DNA of 64,000 nucleotides from Anaerotignum lactatifermentans DSM 14214 (lineage in GTDB: Bacteria > Bacillota > Clostridia > Lachnospirales > Anaerotignaceae). The translations under genes and the position numbers were made by a program. The stretch lies in contig NZ_FRAH01000007.1 of assembly GCF_900142265.1 (NCBI RefSeq), positions 1-64,000 on the forward strand. Direction: 5' to 3'. Positions 18,303-26,896 of this stretch are shown here, in pieces (position 1 is the stretch's first letter; every line of letters begins with the position of its first letter). The notes below the pieces were generated by a model, which saw only the letters and a list, made by a program, of their open reading frames with translations, was not told the origin of the DNA and made no database searches.

Positions 18303-18400
18303 AGGGTTTGGGACACTTCCCAACAAGCAATTTTCAACCGACGCGCCGCAGCGCGGGAGGGCGAAAATACGGAAGTGGTACCCGCTTCCTATGCTTGCTA
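18303..18400 (-). repeat. Copy 2 of the inverted leader/oriT-like repeat, upstream of mobC
   Basis: The sequence is the near-perfect inverse of 10852-10950. It lies 28 bases upstream of the mobC start. Position directly before mobC and the relaxase favours an origin of transfer. The presence of a second copy before the antirestriction gene leaves a shared promoter as an alternative. Confidence 0.65.
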
Positions 18401-18542
18401 CGAATGTTTTTATCCTTTAGGCTCTTATCACCTACTACGGAGAAAAAGCGATTTTGCCAAACTTACGCAAAAGAAAAACGCTGCAACCTCAAAAAAGATT
18501 ACAACGCTTTCTAAATCCTGTTCAGTTTTAAGTCGGACATTC

Positions 18543-18896
18543 CTATTCGCCCTCTTTTTCGACTTCGGAAATCTCCTTTGCCGTTGCGGTTACAATCCGT
18601 ATGCCTGTATCGCTCATACCGTCAAGAAGCGCGTCAAGCTGCCGCCGCTGCGTGTTCTTCTCCGGCGGCGTTTCTAAAAGGAATTGGTCTACGGATATAT
18701 GGTAACGCTGTATCAGCTCAAAGAATATCTGTAAACTTGGGTGCTGCCCCTTGTTCTCAATGTTCGCAAGGTAGCGCGGCGAGATAAACATTTCGTCGCC
18801 TACTTTCTTGCGGCTCTCCTTGCATCCCTCACGCGCTGCCTTTATCGCTGCCCCAAAAGCCTTAAAGTCGTATCGTGGTACTGGTCTTTTTGCCAT
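18543..18896 (-). CDS. XRE-family transcriptional regulator
   Basis: A 117-residue protein with an N-terminal lambda-repressor-type helix-turn-helix. The recognition part is GDEMFISPRYLANIENKGQHPSLQIFFEL at about residues 33-61. The C-terminal part is short and of unknown role. It sits alone between the relaxase operon and the cargo region and probably controls one of them. The remaining 120 bases between it and the oriT-like repeat hold no gene I can support. Confidence 0.82.
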   Translation of the reverse strand: MAKRPVPRYDFKAFGAAIKAAREGCKESRKKVGDEMFISPRYLANIENKGQHPSLQIFFELIQRYHISVDQFLLETPPEKNTQRRQLDALLDGMSDTGIRIVTATAKEISEVEKEGE

Positions 18897-18992
18897 AGTT
18901 ATTCACCCTATTACATTTTACTGTTCCCCTTTCTTCTTGGATATGTCTACGTAGTTCTATCAGTTAGCCAAAATAATTCATATATATATATG

Positions 18993-19020
18993 TTGACAAC
19001 AAGCTGCTTTTGTATATAAT
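18993..19020 (+). promoter_or_regulatory. Sigma-A type promoter of the KTR / Cfr-like cargo operon
   Basis: TTGACA at 18993-18998 and TATAAT at 19015-19020 are 16 bases apart, both perfect hexamers. The leader peptide starts 20 bases downstream. Confidence 0.8.
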
Positions 19021-19039
19021 ATTATATAAAAGGGGGGGA

Positions 19040-19072
19040 ATGTTTATGTTACATAGCATGCGTATTCGATAA
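19040..19072 (+). CDS. Leader peptide MFMLHSMRIR of an attenuated resistance operon
   Basis: An 11-codon frame (10 residues and a stop) begins 5 bases after an AGGGGGG ribosome site, just downstream of a strong promoter. It ends inside the first arm of an RNA stem. This is the layout of drug-resistance leader peptides, where a stalled ribosome changes RNA folding and lets transcription pass a terminator. It is too short to be supported by sequence similarity; the evidence is its position. Confidence 0.6.
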   Translation: MFMLHSMRIR

Positions 19073-19262
19073 GCATTGAAATCAAAAAAGATTTTTCCCA
19101 TTTTCAATATGGGCTTTTTTGTCATGCTTATTTTGCGTATGCTATACAACAAAACTAACGACGTATAGACATAGTATAAAAACTATGCCTTAATTTTGTT
19201 GTAGTATTATATGTATAAATGCAGGTCAATGCTCATGTTGAGAATTGACCTGCATTTTTTTG
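19052..19262 (+). promoter_or_regulatory. Transcription attenuator upstream of the Cfr-like operon
   Basis: Arm A (19052-19076), which overlaps the leader peptide stop, can pair with arm B (19124-19145). Between them lies a small hairpin with a T run at about 19097-19120. A strong terminator follows: ATGCAGGTCAAT (19219-19230), ATTGACCTGCAT (19244-19255) and seven or more T residues. KTR translation begins 18 bases later. The set of mutually exclusive stems is read as an attenuator that opens when ribosomes stall on the leader. Confidence 0.65.
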
Positions 19263-19280
19263 CGCAAAAGGAGAAATATT

Positions 19281-19460
19281 ATGCTTGAAAAATATTGGAT
19301 AAAATGTCCAATTTGTAACGGAAAGACGAGGGTTCAAGTATTTTATAATACGGTATTAAGAAATTTTCCTCTTTTCTGCCCTAAATGTAAATTAACGCAT
19401 ATCGTTGATGTTGAAAAACTAGAAATCATAATCAAAAACTCTGAAAAACAAACTTTTTAA
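19281..19460 (+). CDS. Cysteine-rich KTR domain protein
   Basis: A 59-residue zinc-ribbon-like protein with CPICNGKTRVQV and FCPKCK cysteine pairs. It matches the cysteine-rich KTR family (PF14205), often found next to resistance genes in conjugative transposons. The ATG at 19281 follows AAAGGAG. It is the first full gene after the attenuator and lies 23 bases upstream of the Cfr-like gene, so both are probably on one attenuated mRNA. Its role is unknown. Codon use is AT-rich, unlike the ICE backbone. Confidence 0.82.
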   Translation: MLEKYWIKCPICNGKTRVQVFYNTVLRNFPLFCPKCKLTHIVDVEKLEIIIKNSEKQTF

Positions 19461-19483
19461 TTTTGAAAAGGAAGGATATTTAA

Positions 19484-20473
19484 ATGAAACACTTACCTAA
19501 AAGTACACCTACGGAAATATTGAATGACCCATACGGATTTACTTACAAAGAAATGTCGGAAGTAATTGGAGAGGATAAAGCAAGAGCCTTATATACGGAA
19601 TTGTATAAACAGCCATTTCACAAAGAAAATCTATCAATATCAACAAAAAAAGTCTATAAAAGTAGCGATACTGAAAAGTATGTTTATGAATTGAAAGATA
19701 ACAGGTATATTGAAACGGTTTTTATTAAACGGCGAGATGGTGGGACTGTTTGCGTAAGTACGCAAGTTGGTTGTTCTGTTGGCTGTATTTTTTGTGAGTC
19801 CGGACGCAATGGTTTTGTTCGTAATCTAACACCGTCTGAAATTGTGCAGCAGGTTGTATTGATACGTCAAAAAGTAAATCGTATCGTTTTTATGGGAATG
19901 GGAGAACCTTTATTCAATTACGACAACTTGATTGCAGCAATCCATATTCTTCGAGATAGAAATGGACTTAACTTTCCAACCGACGGCATTACCGTATCAA
20001 CAGTTGGTCCAGTTAATCAATTAAAAAAATTGCGCGAAGAACATCTAAAAATTCAGTTGACAATATCTTTACATGCAGCAACACAGGCTGCGAGAAACTG
20101 TATCATTCCTCATATGCACATGTACGCTATTGAAGATGTTGTTAAGCAAGCATTGTCCTATTCTCAAAGGCATAATCGAAAAGTGGTATTTGCGTATTTG
20201 CTTTTACCAGGTATAAATGACCGTTCCTCAGATATAAGGCAACTTGCAAAATGGTTTAAGGGCAAAAATGTTATGATTAACGTGCTGCAATACAACCCGA
20301 CGAGTAATTCAAAAATTAGAGCACCACAAAAACAAGAAATGGTTGCGTTCAAACATCAATTAGAGCAAACAGGACTTGAAGTTACCATGAGAGTTTCTCA
20401 TGGTAGAGAGATTAAAGCAGCTTGTGGACAGTTAGCTAATACATATAATAAAGCCAAAAAACAACAGAAATAA
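19484..20473 (+). CDS. Cfr/RlmN-family radical SAM 23S rRNA methyltransferase, probable resistance cargo
   Basis: A 329-residue protein. It has the radical SAM cluster motif CSVGCIFC (about residue 97) and the MGMGEP motif near residue 133. The two cysteines that Cfr and RlmN use for methyl transfer appear to be the third-position residue of the cluster region and the one in AACGQL near the C-terminus. The family methylates A2503 of 23S rRNA; Cfr enzymes cause resistance to phenicols, lincosamides, oxazolidinones, pleuromutilins and streptogramin A. Placement behind a leader peptide and attenuator argues for a resistance gene rather than housekeeping RlmN, but the FCESGRNG segment differs from Cfr and this remains inference. 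Confidence 0.8.
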   Translation: MKHLPKSTPTEILNDPYGFTYKEMSEVIGEDKARALYTELYKQPFHKENLSISTKKVYKSSDTEKYVYELKDNRYIETVFIKRRDGGTVCVSTQVGCSVGCIFCESGRNGFVRNLTPSEIVQQVVLIRQKVNRIVFMGMGEPLFNYDNLIAAIHILRDRNGLNFPTDGITVSTVGPVNQLKKLREEHLKIQLTISLHAATQAARNCIIPHMHMYAIEDVVKQALSYSQRHNRKVVFAYLLLPGINDRSSDIRQLAKWFKGKNVMINVLQYNPTSNSKIRAPQKQEMVAFKHQLEQTGLEVTMRVSHGREIKAACGQLANTYNKAKKQQK

Positions 20474-20502
20474 TTTAATTAAAAGAGCCAGACGCACAGA
20501 CG

Positions 20503-20553
20503 CAGAGCCGATAATATGCAGTTTGAAATACTGCTGTTATCGGCTCTTTTTTG
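20503..20553 (+). terminator. Terminator of the KTR / Cfr-like operon
   Basis: AGAGCCGATAA (20503-20513) pairs with TTATCGGCTCT (20537-20547) and is followed by a T run. It closes the AT-rich cargo. Confidence 0.8.
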
Positions 20554-20723
20554 ATTTTAATTTGTGCCCCTAATAACCATATTGGAGCAAAATCAGAACT
20601 GTTGCTTGTCGTTCTTTGATTTCCGCAGCAGCTTTGAAAAATCAAAGCCGCCGTTTCTTTTTATCTTCTAATGAAATGACGCGGTATCACTGTTGAAATC
20701 GGCGGCTAAAGGAGGTAGCCGCC

Positions 20724-20909
20724 ATGAAGCAAAAAGCATATCGACAAAATCCGACAGTTATTGACTTATCAAAAAAAGCCCGCCCACCACCGGGGGAAAC
20801 TACGCTTATATATATGAACTGTCTAATCATCTGGATACTGCTTACAATGCCTATGCGCCCGTCCGGGCTTTTCGGACGGGCGCATTTTGTACGTTCAAAA
20901 AATTTTTGA
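20724..20909 (+). CDS. Possible small ICE protein upstream of the sigma-like gene
   Basis: A 61-codon frame, MKQKAYRQNPTVIDLSKKARPP and on, starts 8 bases after GGAGG. The first half looks like a real protein. The second half runs into a strong terminator hairpin (20853-20889), which argues that the frame is a shortened gene or that only a short leader is translated. No family recognised. Confidence 0.4.
   Translation: MKQKAYRQNPTVIDLSKKARPPPGETTLIYMNCLIIWILLTMPMRPSGLFGRAHFVRSKNF
20853..20889 (+). terminator. Hairpin terminator or attenuator ahead of the sigma-like gene
   Basis: ATGCGCCCGTCC (20853-20864) pairs perfectly with GGACGGGCGCAT (20874-20885), followed by TTTTG. It lies inside the small frame 20724-20909 and 122 bases before the sigma-like gene. 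Confidence 0.65.
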
Positions 20910-21010
20910 AGAAATTTCAAAAAATCTTCGGCGTTTTTGAAAAACGCCGTATTGCCCCGCGAAAAGGGGGGAAGCACCACCAACTTTCCAACGAGAAAGG
21001 AGGTGAGAAT

Positions 21011-21451
21011 GTGGAACCTAATAGCAGGGAGTTTTACAAACAGTGTGCTTTTCAGAAGTTTTGTAATACGGTATTGCACAATGAAGCTTGCGACACCCAT
21101 AGAGAACTTCGCAGACACAAGGCAAAGGAAGTGACCTTTTCCGACATGACCTTAGACGAAGCGCGGCAGCTTCATACGTTTGATGAATATTTCAAACGTG
21201 AAGCCGCCGAAACCGTCTTTGAGAAAGCCGGGAAGAAAATCACGCCAAAGCTGCTTCTTGAAGCAATCCGTACTTTGCCGGAAGAAAAGCGCAAAGCCAT
21301 ATTGCTGTATTACTTCGAGGGAATGAACGATACCGAGATTGCGGAGCTGTTCAACACGTCGAGAAGCACGATACAGTACAGGCGGACAAGCTCTTTTGAG
21401 AAATTAAGAAAATATCTGGAGGAAAATGCTGATGAATGGGACGAATGGTAA
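21011..21451 (+). CDS. Sigma-70-like factor of conjugative transposons (Tn916 Orf7-like)
   Basis: A 146-residue protein. The C-terminal part is a sigma region 4: LPEEKRKAILLYYFEGMNDTEIAELFNTSRSTIQYRRTSSFEKL (about residues 92-135). The N-terminal part is short and lacks a clear region 2. By analogy with Tn916 Orf7, it probably activates excision and transfer genes. I start at the GTG at 21011, 5 bases after AAAGGAGGTGA. The next gene overlaps its end by 26 bases, as in other members of this pair. Confidence 0.82.
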   Translation: MEPNSREFYKQCAFQKFCNTVLHNEACDTHRELRRHKAKEVTFSDMTLDEARQLHTFDEYFKREAAETVFEKAGKKITPKLLLEAIRTLPEEKRKAILLYYFEGMNDTEIAELFNTSRSTIQYRRTSSFEKLRKYLEENADEWDEW

Positions 21452-21692
21452 CGAACCCGGCTACCCGGAAAATGCCCTTGTTCCTTATCCTGTCATTGTG
21501 GCAGCGACAAAGGGCGACCCGGACGCCATGAAGATTGTCTTGCAGCATTTCAGCGGCTACATAGCCCGCCTCTCCATGCGGAAGCTGTACGACGAGCGCG
21601 GGAACGTCTATTTTGGCGTAGACCACGACATTCGGGAACGGCTGCAAGCAAAACTGATGATGGCTGTCCTCACCTTTAAGGCAGAGGAATAA
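21426..21692 (+). CDS. HTH_16-type conjugative-element protein (Tn916 Orf8-like)
   Basis: An 88-residue protein, YPVIVAATKGDPDAMKIVLQHFSGYIARLS and on, of the HTH_16 family that pairs with the sigma-like gene in Tn916- and Tn1549-type elements. The first segment resembles sigma region 2 helices, so the two proteins may together act as a split sigma factor. That split is inference. The ATG follows TGGAGG. Confidence 0.78.
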   Translation: MLMNGTNGNEPGYPENALVPYPVIVAATKGDPDAMKIVLQHFSGYIARLSMRKLYDERGNVYFGVDHDIRERLQAKLMMAVLTFKAEE

Positions 21693-22169
21693 ACCGCAGC
21701 GGCGGCGGGACGCTTTCTCTCTCCCCCTTTTCCGTTCCGCTGCTGACGCGGCAGCAAAGCCATTCTGAACCTTGACAAAGAAAGCGGCGCAAGATAACGG
21801 CGGCGCAGCATAGGGCAAATCGGATACGTTCCTTTTGCGCCGAGCCATACGGCGGGTGCGCCATGACGCTATCCGGGTGAGGTTATCCCCGCCCGGACAG
21901 CCGAGCGACCAACACCGCGCCGGAAAGCAAGTGTAGCGGCTTGCGGGCGACGACACGCAGAATATACAATGATACTTCCTTACAGCCACAGTCCGAGCGT
22001 TAAGAGCGTCGCAGGCAATGGGTAGGGCGGCATGAGAACCATGCCGGGGTGAAATTCCCATGAGGTTATGCTAATAACCGTCCGATTAAAGCCTTTGTTT
22101 TATTGAATAGTGGACTTGCTGCTATTCATAGACTATATTATATGTTTGCGAAAGAAAGGGGGATTTTCT
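21693..22169 (+). other. GC-rich structured non-coding stretch upstream of the integrase module
   Basis: I see no credible protein in these 477 bases. Several stems can be drawn: CGGCGCAA (21785-21792) with TTGCGCCG (21835-21842); CCGGGTG..CGCCCGG (21873-21896); CGGCATG..CATGCCG (22028-22046); and GGTTAT..ATAACC (22064-22079). It follows the sigma/HTH pair and precedes the TnpW-like gene. A structured RNA or a recombination/replication site is possible; I cannot name a known RNA family. Confidence 0.5.
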
Positions 22170-22337
22170 TTGACGCAAAACCAAACGCCCGTTACCACAA
22201 CGGAGCATAAAATAGGAAAAGTTACTTACCTTGTATGTTCGTCCGCAAGTGAACGCGCAACGGACACACTGGATAAAAAGATAAAAAAACTCATTCGCAA
22301 AGACATGGAACTGAACCCCGCAAACGCCCGGAAATAG
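22170..22337 (+). CDS. TnpW-like small protein upstream of the integrase
   Basis: A 55-residue protein. The core KIGKVTYLVCSSASERATDTLDKKIKKLIRKD resembles the TnpW-like protein of IME-2 (KLGKTTYVVGVHFSQTAKDTLEDKMKRLMKDD, 32487-32666). The start is a TTG at 22170 preceded by AAAGGGGGA. Proteins of this type accompany serine recombinases in Tn4451-like and Tn1549-like elements. A role as recombination directionality factor or regulator is a guess. Confidence 0.72.
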   Translation: MTQNQTPVTTTEHKIGKVTYLVCSSASERATDTLDKKIKKLIRKDMELNPANARK

Positions 22338-22359
22338 GGCGTTTCTTCACATTTTATAC

Positions 22360-22388
22360 ATGACACAGGCAGCGGTATGTGGTATAAT
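22360..22388 (+). promoter_or_regulatory. Promoter of the serine integrase gene
   Basis: ATGACA (22360-22365) and TATAAT (22383-22388) are 17 bases apart. The integrase ATG is 50 bases downstream. Confidence 0.6.
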
Positions 22389-22392
22389 ATAG

Positions 22393-24114
<1,722 letters not shown>

Positions 24115-24127
24115 CATACATCAAAAA

Positions 24128-24174
24128 GAGGTAAGATAACACCCTCTGCAAAAAAGGTATCGTTATCTTACCTC
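24128..24174 (+). terminator. Terminator at the right end of ICE-A
   Basis: GAGGTAAGATAAC (24128-24140) pairs perfectly with GTTATCTTACCTC (24162-24174). There is no strong T run, so it may instead be part of the attachment site. It touches the junction with the broken recombinase of IME-1. Confidence 0.6.
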
Positions 24175-24366
24175 AACAAAGTTGCGGCCCGTATAGCCGT
24201 CATCCACATAATACTCATACTGGAACATCCCATGCTTTTCCGCAAAGTCCCGAAGCATGATTTTCTGGTTGCTGATGCTCATGCTCTCATTGTCGCCGCC
24301 GTCATCGAGAGAGATGCGGCAGTAGAGAGCGGTAATTTTCTCATAGACTTGTTTTTTCCTGCTCAT
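24163..24366 (-). pseudogene. N-terminal fragment of the IME-1 serine recombinase, broken by ICE-A
   Basis: The fragment reads [20 protein letters not shown] (catalytic serine S19) and on to VDDGYTGRNF, which matches the first 60 residues of serine recombinases in this window. It then changes to VEVR and a stop, exactly where the terminal hairpin of ICE-A begins. An intact gene would continue with about 480 more residues, presumably left of ICE-A outside the window. A ribosome site (AGAAGGAGA) and a promoter-like TATAAT upstream are intact, so a short peptide may still be made. Confidence 0.85.
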
Positions 24367-24438
24367 AGCGTTCTCCTTCTATGAACAGGGACACGATACC
24401 ATTATAGTACCATGTCCCTGCCCCTGAATCAACCGTTT

Positions 24439-24606
24439 TTACGCAGCGTTTTCTGCCATTTCACGCTGTTCCAGCCATTCCTCGAAGTGTTCGCAGGTCT
24501 GGCGCTCGATCAGCTGCTCAAAGGTTTCCCGCATGGACTTCTCCCCGGAGAACTCCCGCACCACCACAAAACGGACTTTATTTTTCTGCTGCTTGCTTTT
24601 TTCCAT
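24439..24606 (-). CDS. 55-residue protein next to the IME-1 recombinase
   Basis: MEKSKQQKNKVRFVVVREFS and on, ending QREMAENAA: a 55-residue soluble protein with a beta-then-helix look and a run FEQLIERQTCEHFEEWL. It starts with a GGAGG about 9 bases upstream and lies 73 bases before the recombinase fragment on the same strand. Small proteins of this kind often precede serine recombinases in Clostridia elements. Its position suggests a regulator or directionality factor; function unknown. Confidence 0.65.
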   Translation of the reverse strand: MEKSKQQKNKVRFVVVREFSGEKSMRETFEQLIERQTCEHFEEWLEQREMAENAA

Positions 24607-24643
24607 AGGCTACCTCCATAGAGTGGCAGGCCAGACGGCAGCA

Positions 24644-24968
24644 CCGGCAACGAAGTCCGGCAACGAACCTCTGAAAACCTGTAAACTACCGTCTGGCCTG
24701 CAAATCTTACTTTCTAAATTTTCTTGAAAAATCTCGTTGCTTTCGTTGCCGGAGATAATGATAAATATTAAAATATCCCTTATTTACGGGCTTTTCCCGT
24801 ATCCAGACAGGGAAATCCCCGGCAACGAACCCGGCAACCAACTGGCAACTAACCCGGCAACAGACCGCCGTTTTCAGGCGATCCACTCCTTTGGAAGCTC
24901 CAACTGGCGGCATTCTTCCTCACTCAGTTCCACAAATCCATCTTCGTTGCCGGGCAGTTCGTTGCCGG
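24644..24968. repeat. Iteron-like array of CCGGCAACGAA in IME-1
   Basis: CCGGCAACGAA occurs at 24644-24654, 24657-24667 and 24819-24829, and as TTCGTTGCCGG at 24742-24752, 24943-24953 and 24958-24968. Shorter CCGGCAAC copies lie at 24831 and 24854. The last two are inside the 3' end of the helicase gene, where they encode GNELPGNE. Clustered repeats next to primase and helicase genes suggest an origin of replication. Confidence 0.7.
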
Positions 24969-26280
24969 AAACGTCCCGTTCCCAGCCCCTCTGTCTGCCA
25001 TATCCGGCAAACATCCTCGGATTGGAGAAAGGTTTCCAGCCCGTCACCACCGTGTTCATAATCTCGTTGATATTGTGCAGCTGCCACCGCTTCGGCTCGT
25101 CATAGGTGTAGCCCAGCGCCTCCTTAAAGATCTGTTTGGAGCAGACCATGCTGCCGGTGTAGTGTTCCAGAAATCCCTGTATCTGCCCGGCCTCGGTGTC
25201 CTCTGGCATGAAATCCTTCTGCACCTCCACCAGCTGGCGCTGGATAGACTTGCTGAACTTCATGGAGTAGTGGCCGCTGCGGTAGATAATCATGGCCTCC
25301 GCCCAGACCTGCAACAGGTAGGCTCTGGAAGCGTCCTCGTCCTCCAAAATGTGAACCTCCGCATTCTCCGGGTAAATCATGATTGGAAGGAAACGCCGGT
25401 TCCCGGCCCGGTCAAGGGGCAGGAAGTCCAGCGTGTTGGATGAACCGCCAAACACGCACTGCCGCAGCCGGTCTTTGGGCTGGGCCTCATAGGGTGTGCG
25501 GTAGGTTTCCTTCTGGCGGCTGATAAAAGAGCGGATTTCCTCAATGCTTTTGGCGCTGCTGGTGGCCAGCATCTCTGACATCTCGATGATCCAATGGCCT
25601 TGCAGCTTCAAATATACCCGGTCATCGTCCAGCTTTTTCAGATCGTCACTGAACCACTCGTCCCGGATCGCCAGCAGACGGAAGAAGCTGGACTTACCAG
25701 CCCCCTGTCCGCCCACCAGACAGAGCATTTCCTCATATTTGGAGCCGGGGGAAAACACCCGCCGGATTGCGCCCAGCAGGAAGTGTTTCAGCATTTCCTC
25801 CACATAGTCGCTCTCGTCCGCACCTAAGAAGTGATGGAGACAGGAGCGGATGCGGGATGTCCCGTCCCAGACAAGGCCGTTCAGCACGTCCTGTATAGGA
25901 TGGTAGCAGTTCTCATTCGCCACGATGGAGAGCGCCGCCGTCATCTTTTTCTCGCTGGTCAGGCCATAGTTCTGTTCAAAATAGAGAAGCAGATACTTCA
26001 CGTCTGTATCCGTCAGGGCGCTGGTATTCCTGCGCCAGCCCAAATCCCGCACAATATCCACCCGGTCAGTCAGGAGGTTCAGGCGGATCGCCCCACGCAG
26101 GAGAGGGTCATGGCAGAACACCGTCCGGCAGTTGCCGATGGTGTTGGCGGGCTGGCCCTTTTCCGTGACGGACAGGCTTTCCCGCACCTCGTCAACGCTC
26201 CGCTCCGGCGCTAAGGCTTCGGCTACGCTCATGGCGGCCTGCCGGGTGGCTGGCGGTAAACTCTGATATTCGCTGCTCAA
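24874..26280 (-). CDS. VapE/VirE-like helicase of IME-1
   Basis: A 468-residue protein with a P-loop in CLVGGQGAGKSSFFRLL (about residue 190). Acidic and sensor motifs follow (WIIEMSEM, about residue 232; SSNTLDFLPLDRAGNRRF, about residue 280). This is the pattern of VapE/VirE helicases (PF05272 type). Together with the CHC2 protein encoded just upstream it probably forms a primase-helicase that replicates the excised element. The two genes overlap by 89 bases, exactly as in IME-2. The 3' end carries two iteron copies. Confidence 0.85.
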   Translation of the reverse strand: MSSEYQSLPPATRQAAMSVAEALAPERSVDEVRESLSVTEKGQPANTIGNCRTVFCHDPLLRGAIRLNLLTDRVDIVRDLGWRRNTSALTDTDVKYLLLYFEQNYGLTSEKKMTAALSIVANENCYHPIQDVLNGLVWDGTSRIRSCLHHFLGADESDYVEEMLKHFLLGAIRRVFSPGSKYEEMLCLVGGQGAGKSSFFRLLAIRDEWFSDDLKKLDDDRVYLKLQGHWIIEMSEMLATSSAKSIEEIRSFISRQKETYRTPYEAQPKDRLRQCVFGGSSNTLDFLPLDRAGNRRFLPIMIYPENAEVHILEDEDASRAYLLQVWAEAMIIYRSGHYSMKFSKSIQRQLVEVQKDFMPEDTEAGQIQGFLEHYTGSMVCSKQIFKEALGYTYDEPKRWQLHNINEIMNTVVTGWKPFSNPRMFAGYGRQRGWERDVSGNELPGNEDGFVELSEEECRQLELPKEWIA

Positions 26281-26896
26281 TCTTCCTCACCTCTTTTCCG
26301 TATTCAGCGACCACGCAGGCCCGTTCCTCCATACTGCCGGACAAGAGAATATCCAGCAGATACTCCGTGTACGGTTTCTTTTGCAGGGCCTCCACAAACA
26401 GCGGATTCCATGTTTCCTCCGGCGTCTGCGGGGCGTATTCCTTCTCCCAGCGTTCCAGCAGATGCAGGTAATCGCACAGCACCCGGAAACATTTCTGCTC
26501 CGCCTGCCGGTAGCGCAGTTCCTCGCTGATTTTCCGTTTGACCGGCCTTTTGCGGGGCGGGTCATGGCCTTTGGCGTCATAGCGGACAGAAAAATCTTCC
26601 GCCAGCTTCAACGCCGCCTCCTTGTTGCTCAGGCCAAACAGACGGGCGGTAAAATCAATCACATCCCCGTCCGCCTGACAGCCGAAACAGTGGAACCGGC
26701 GGTCAACCTTCATGCTGGGATGTTTGTCATCGTGGAAGGGACAGCAGGCCATCCCGTTTCTGCCTACCGGAATCCCATAAAATTCCGCAGCCTGACTTGT
26801 GGTGACAGACTGCTTCACTGCTTCAAATACATTCGATTTTCTCACCTCCAGACAGAGAAAAAGGCACCCGTTTCCGCAGAAAATCAGGTGCCTCAT
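26192..26896 (-). CDS. CHC2 zinc-finger primase-like protein of IME-1
   Basis: About 210-235 residues. The zinc finger CCPFHDDKHPSMKVDRRFHCFGC matches CHC2 primase fingers. The rest is helical and has no visible TOPRIM domain, so it is a primase accessory part that works with the VapE-like helicase. Start choice is doubtful. The ATG at 26896 overlaps the relaxase stop, but a hairpin (AGGCACC with GGTGCCT) lies between it and a GGAGG further down. The IME-2 homologue uses a TTG after that site; here the equivalent codon is TCG. Confidence 0.8.
   Translation of the reverse strand: MRHLIFCGNGCLFLCLEVRKSNVFEAVKQSVTTSQAAEFYGIPVGRNGMACCPFHDDKHPSMKVDRRFHCFGCQADGDVIDFTARLFGLSNKEAALKLAEDFSVRYDAKGHDPPRKRPVKRKISEELRYRQAEQKCFRVLCDYLHLLERWEKEYAPQTPEETWNPLFVEALQKKPYTEYLLDILLSGSMEERACVVAEYGKEVRKIEQRISEFTASHPAGRHERSRSLSAGAER

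Noticed and set aside
24644-24968. CRISPR array
   Set aside because: Repeats are only 11 bases, occur in both orientations and at irregular distances, with no cas genes.
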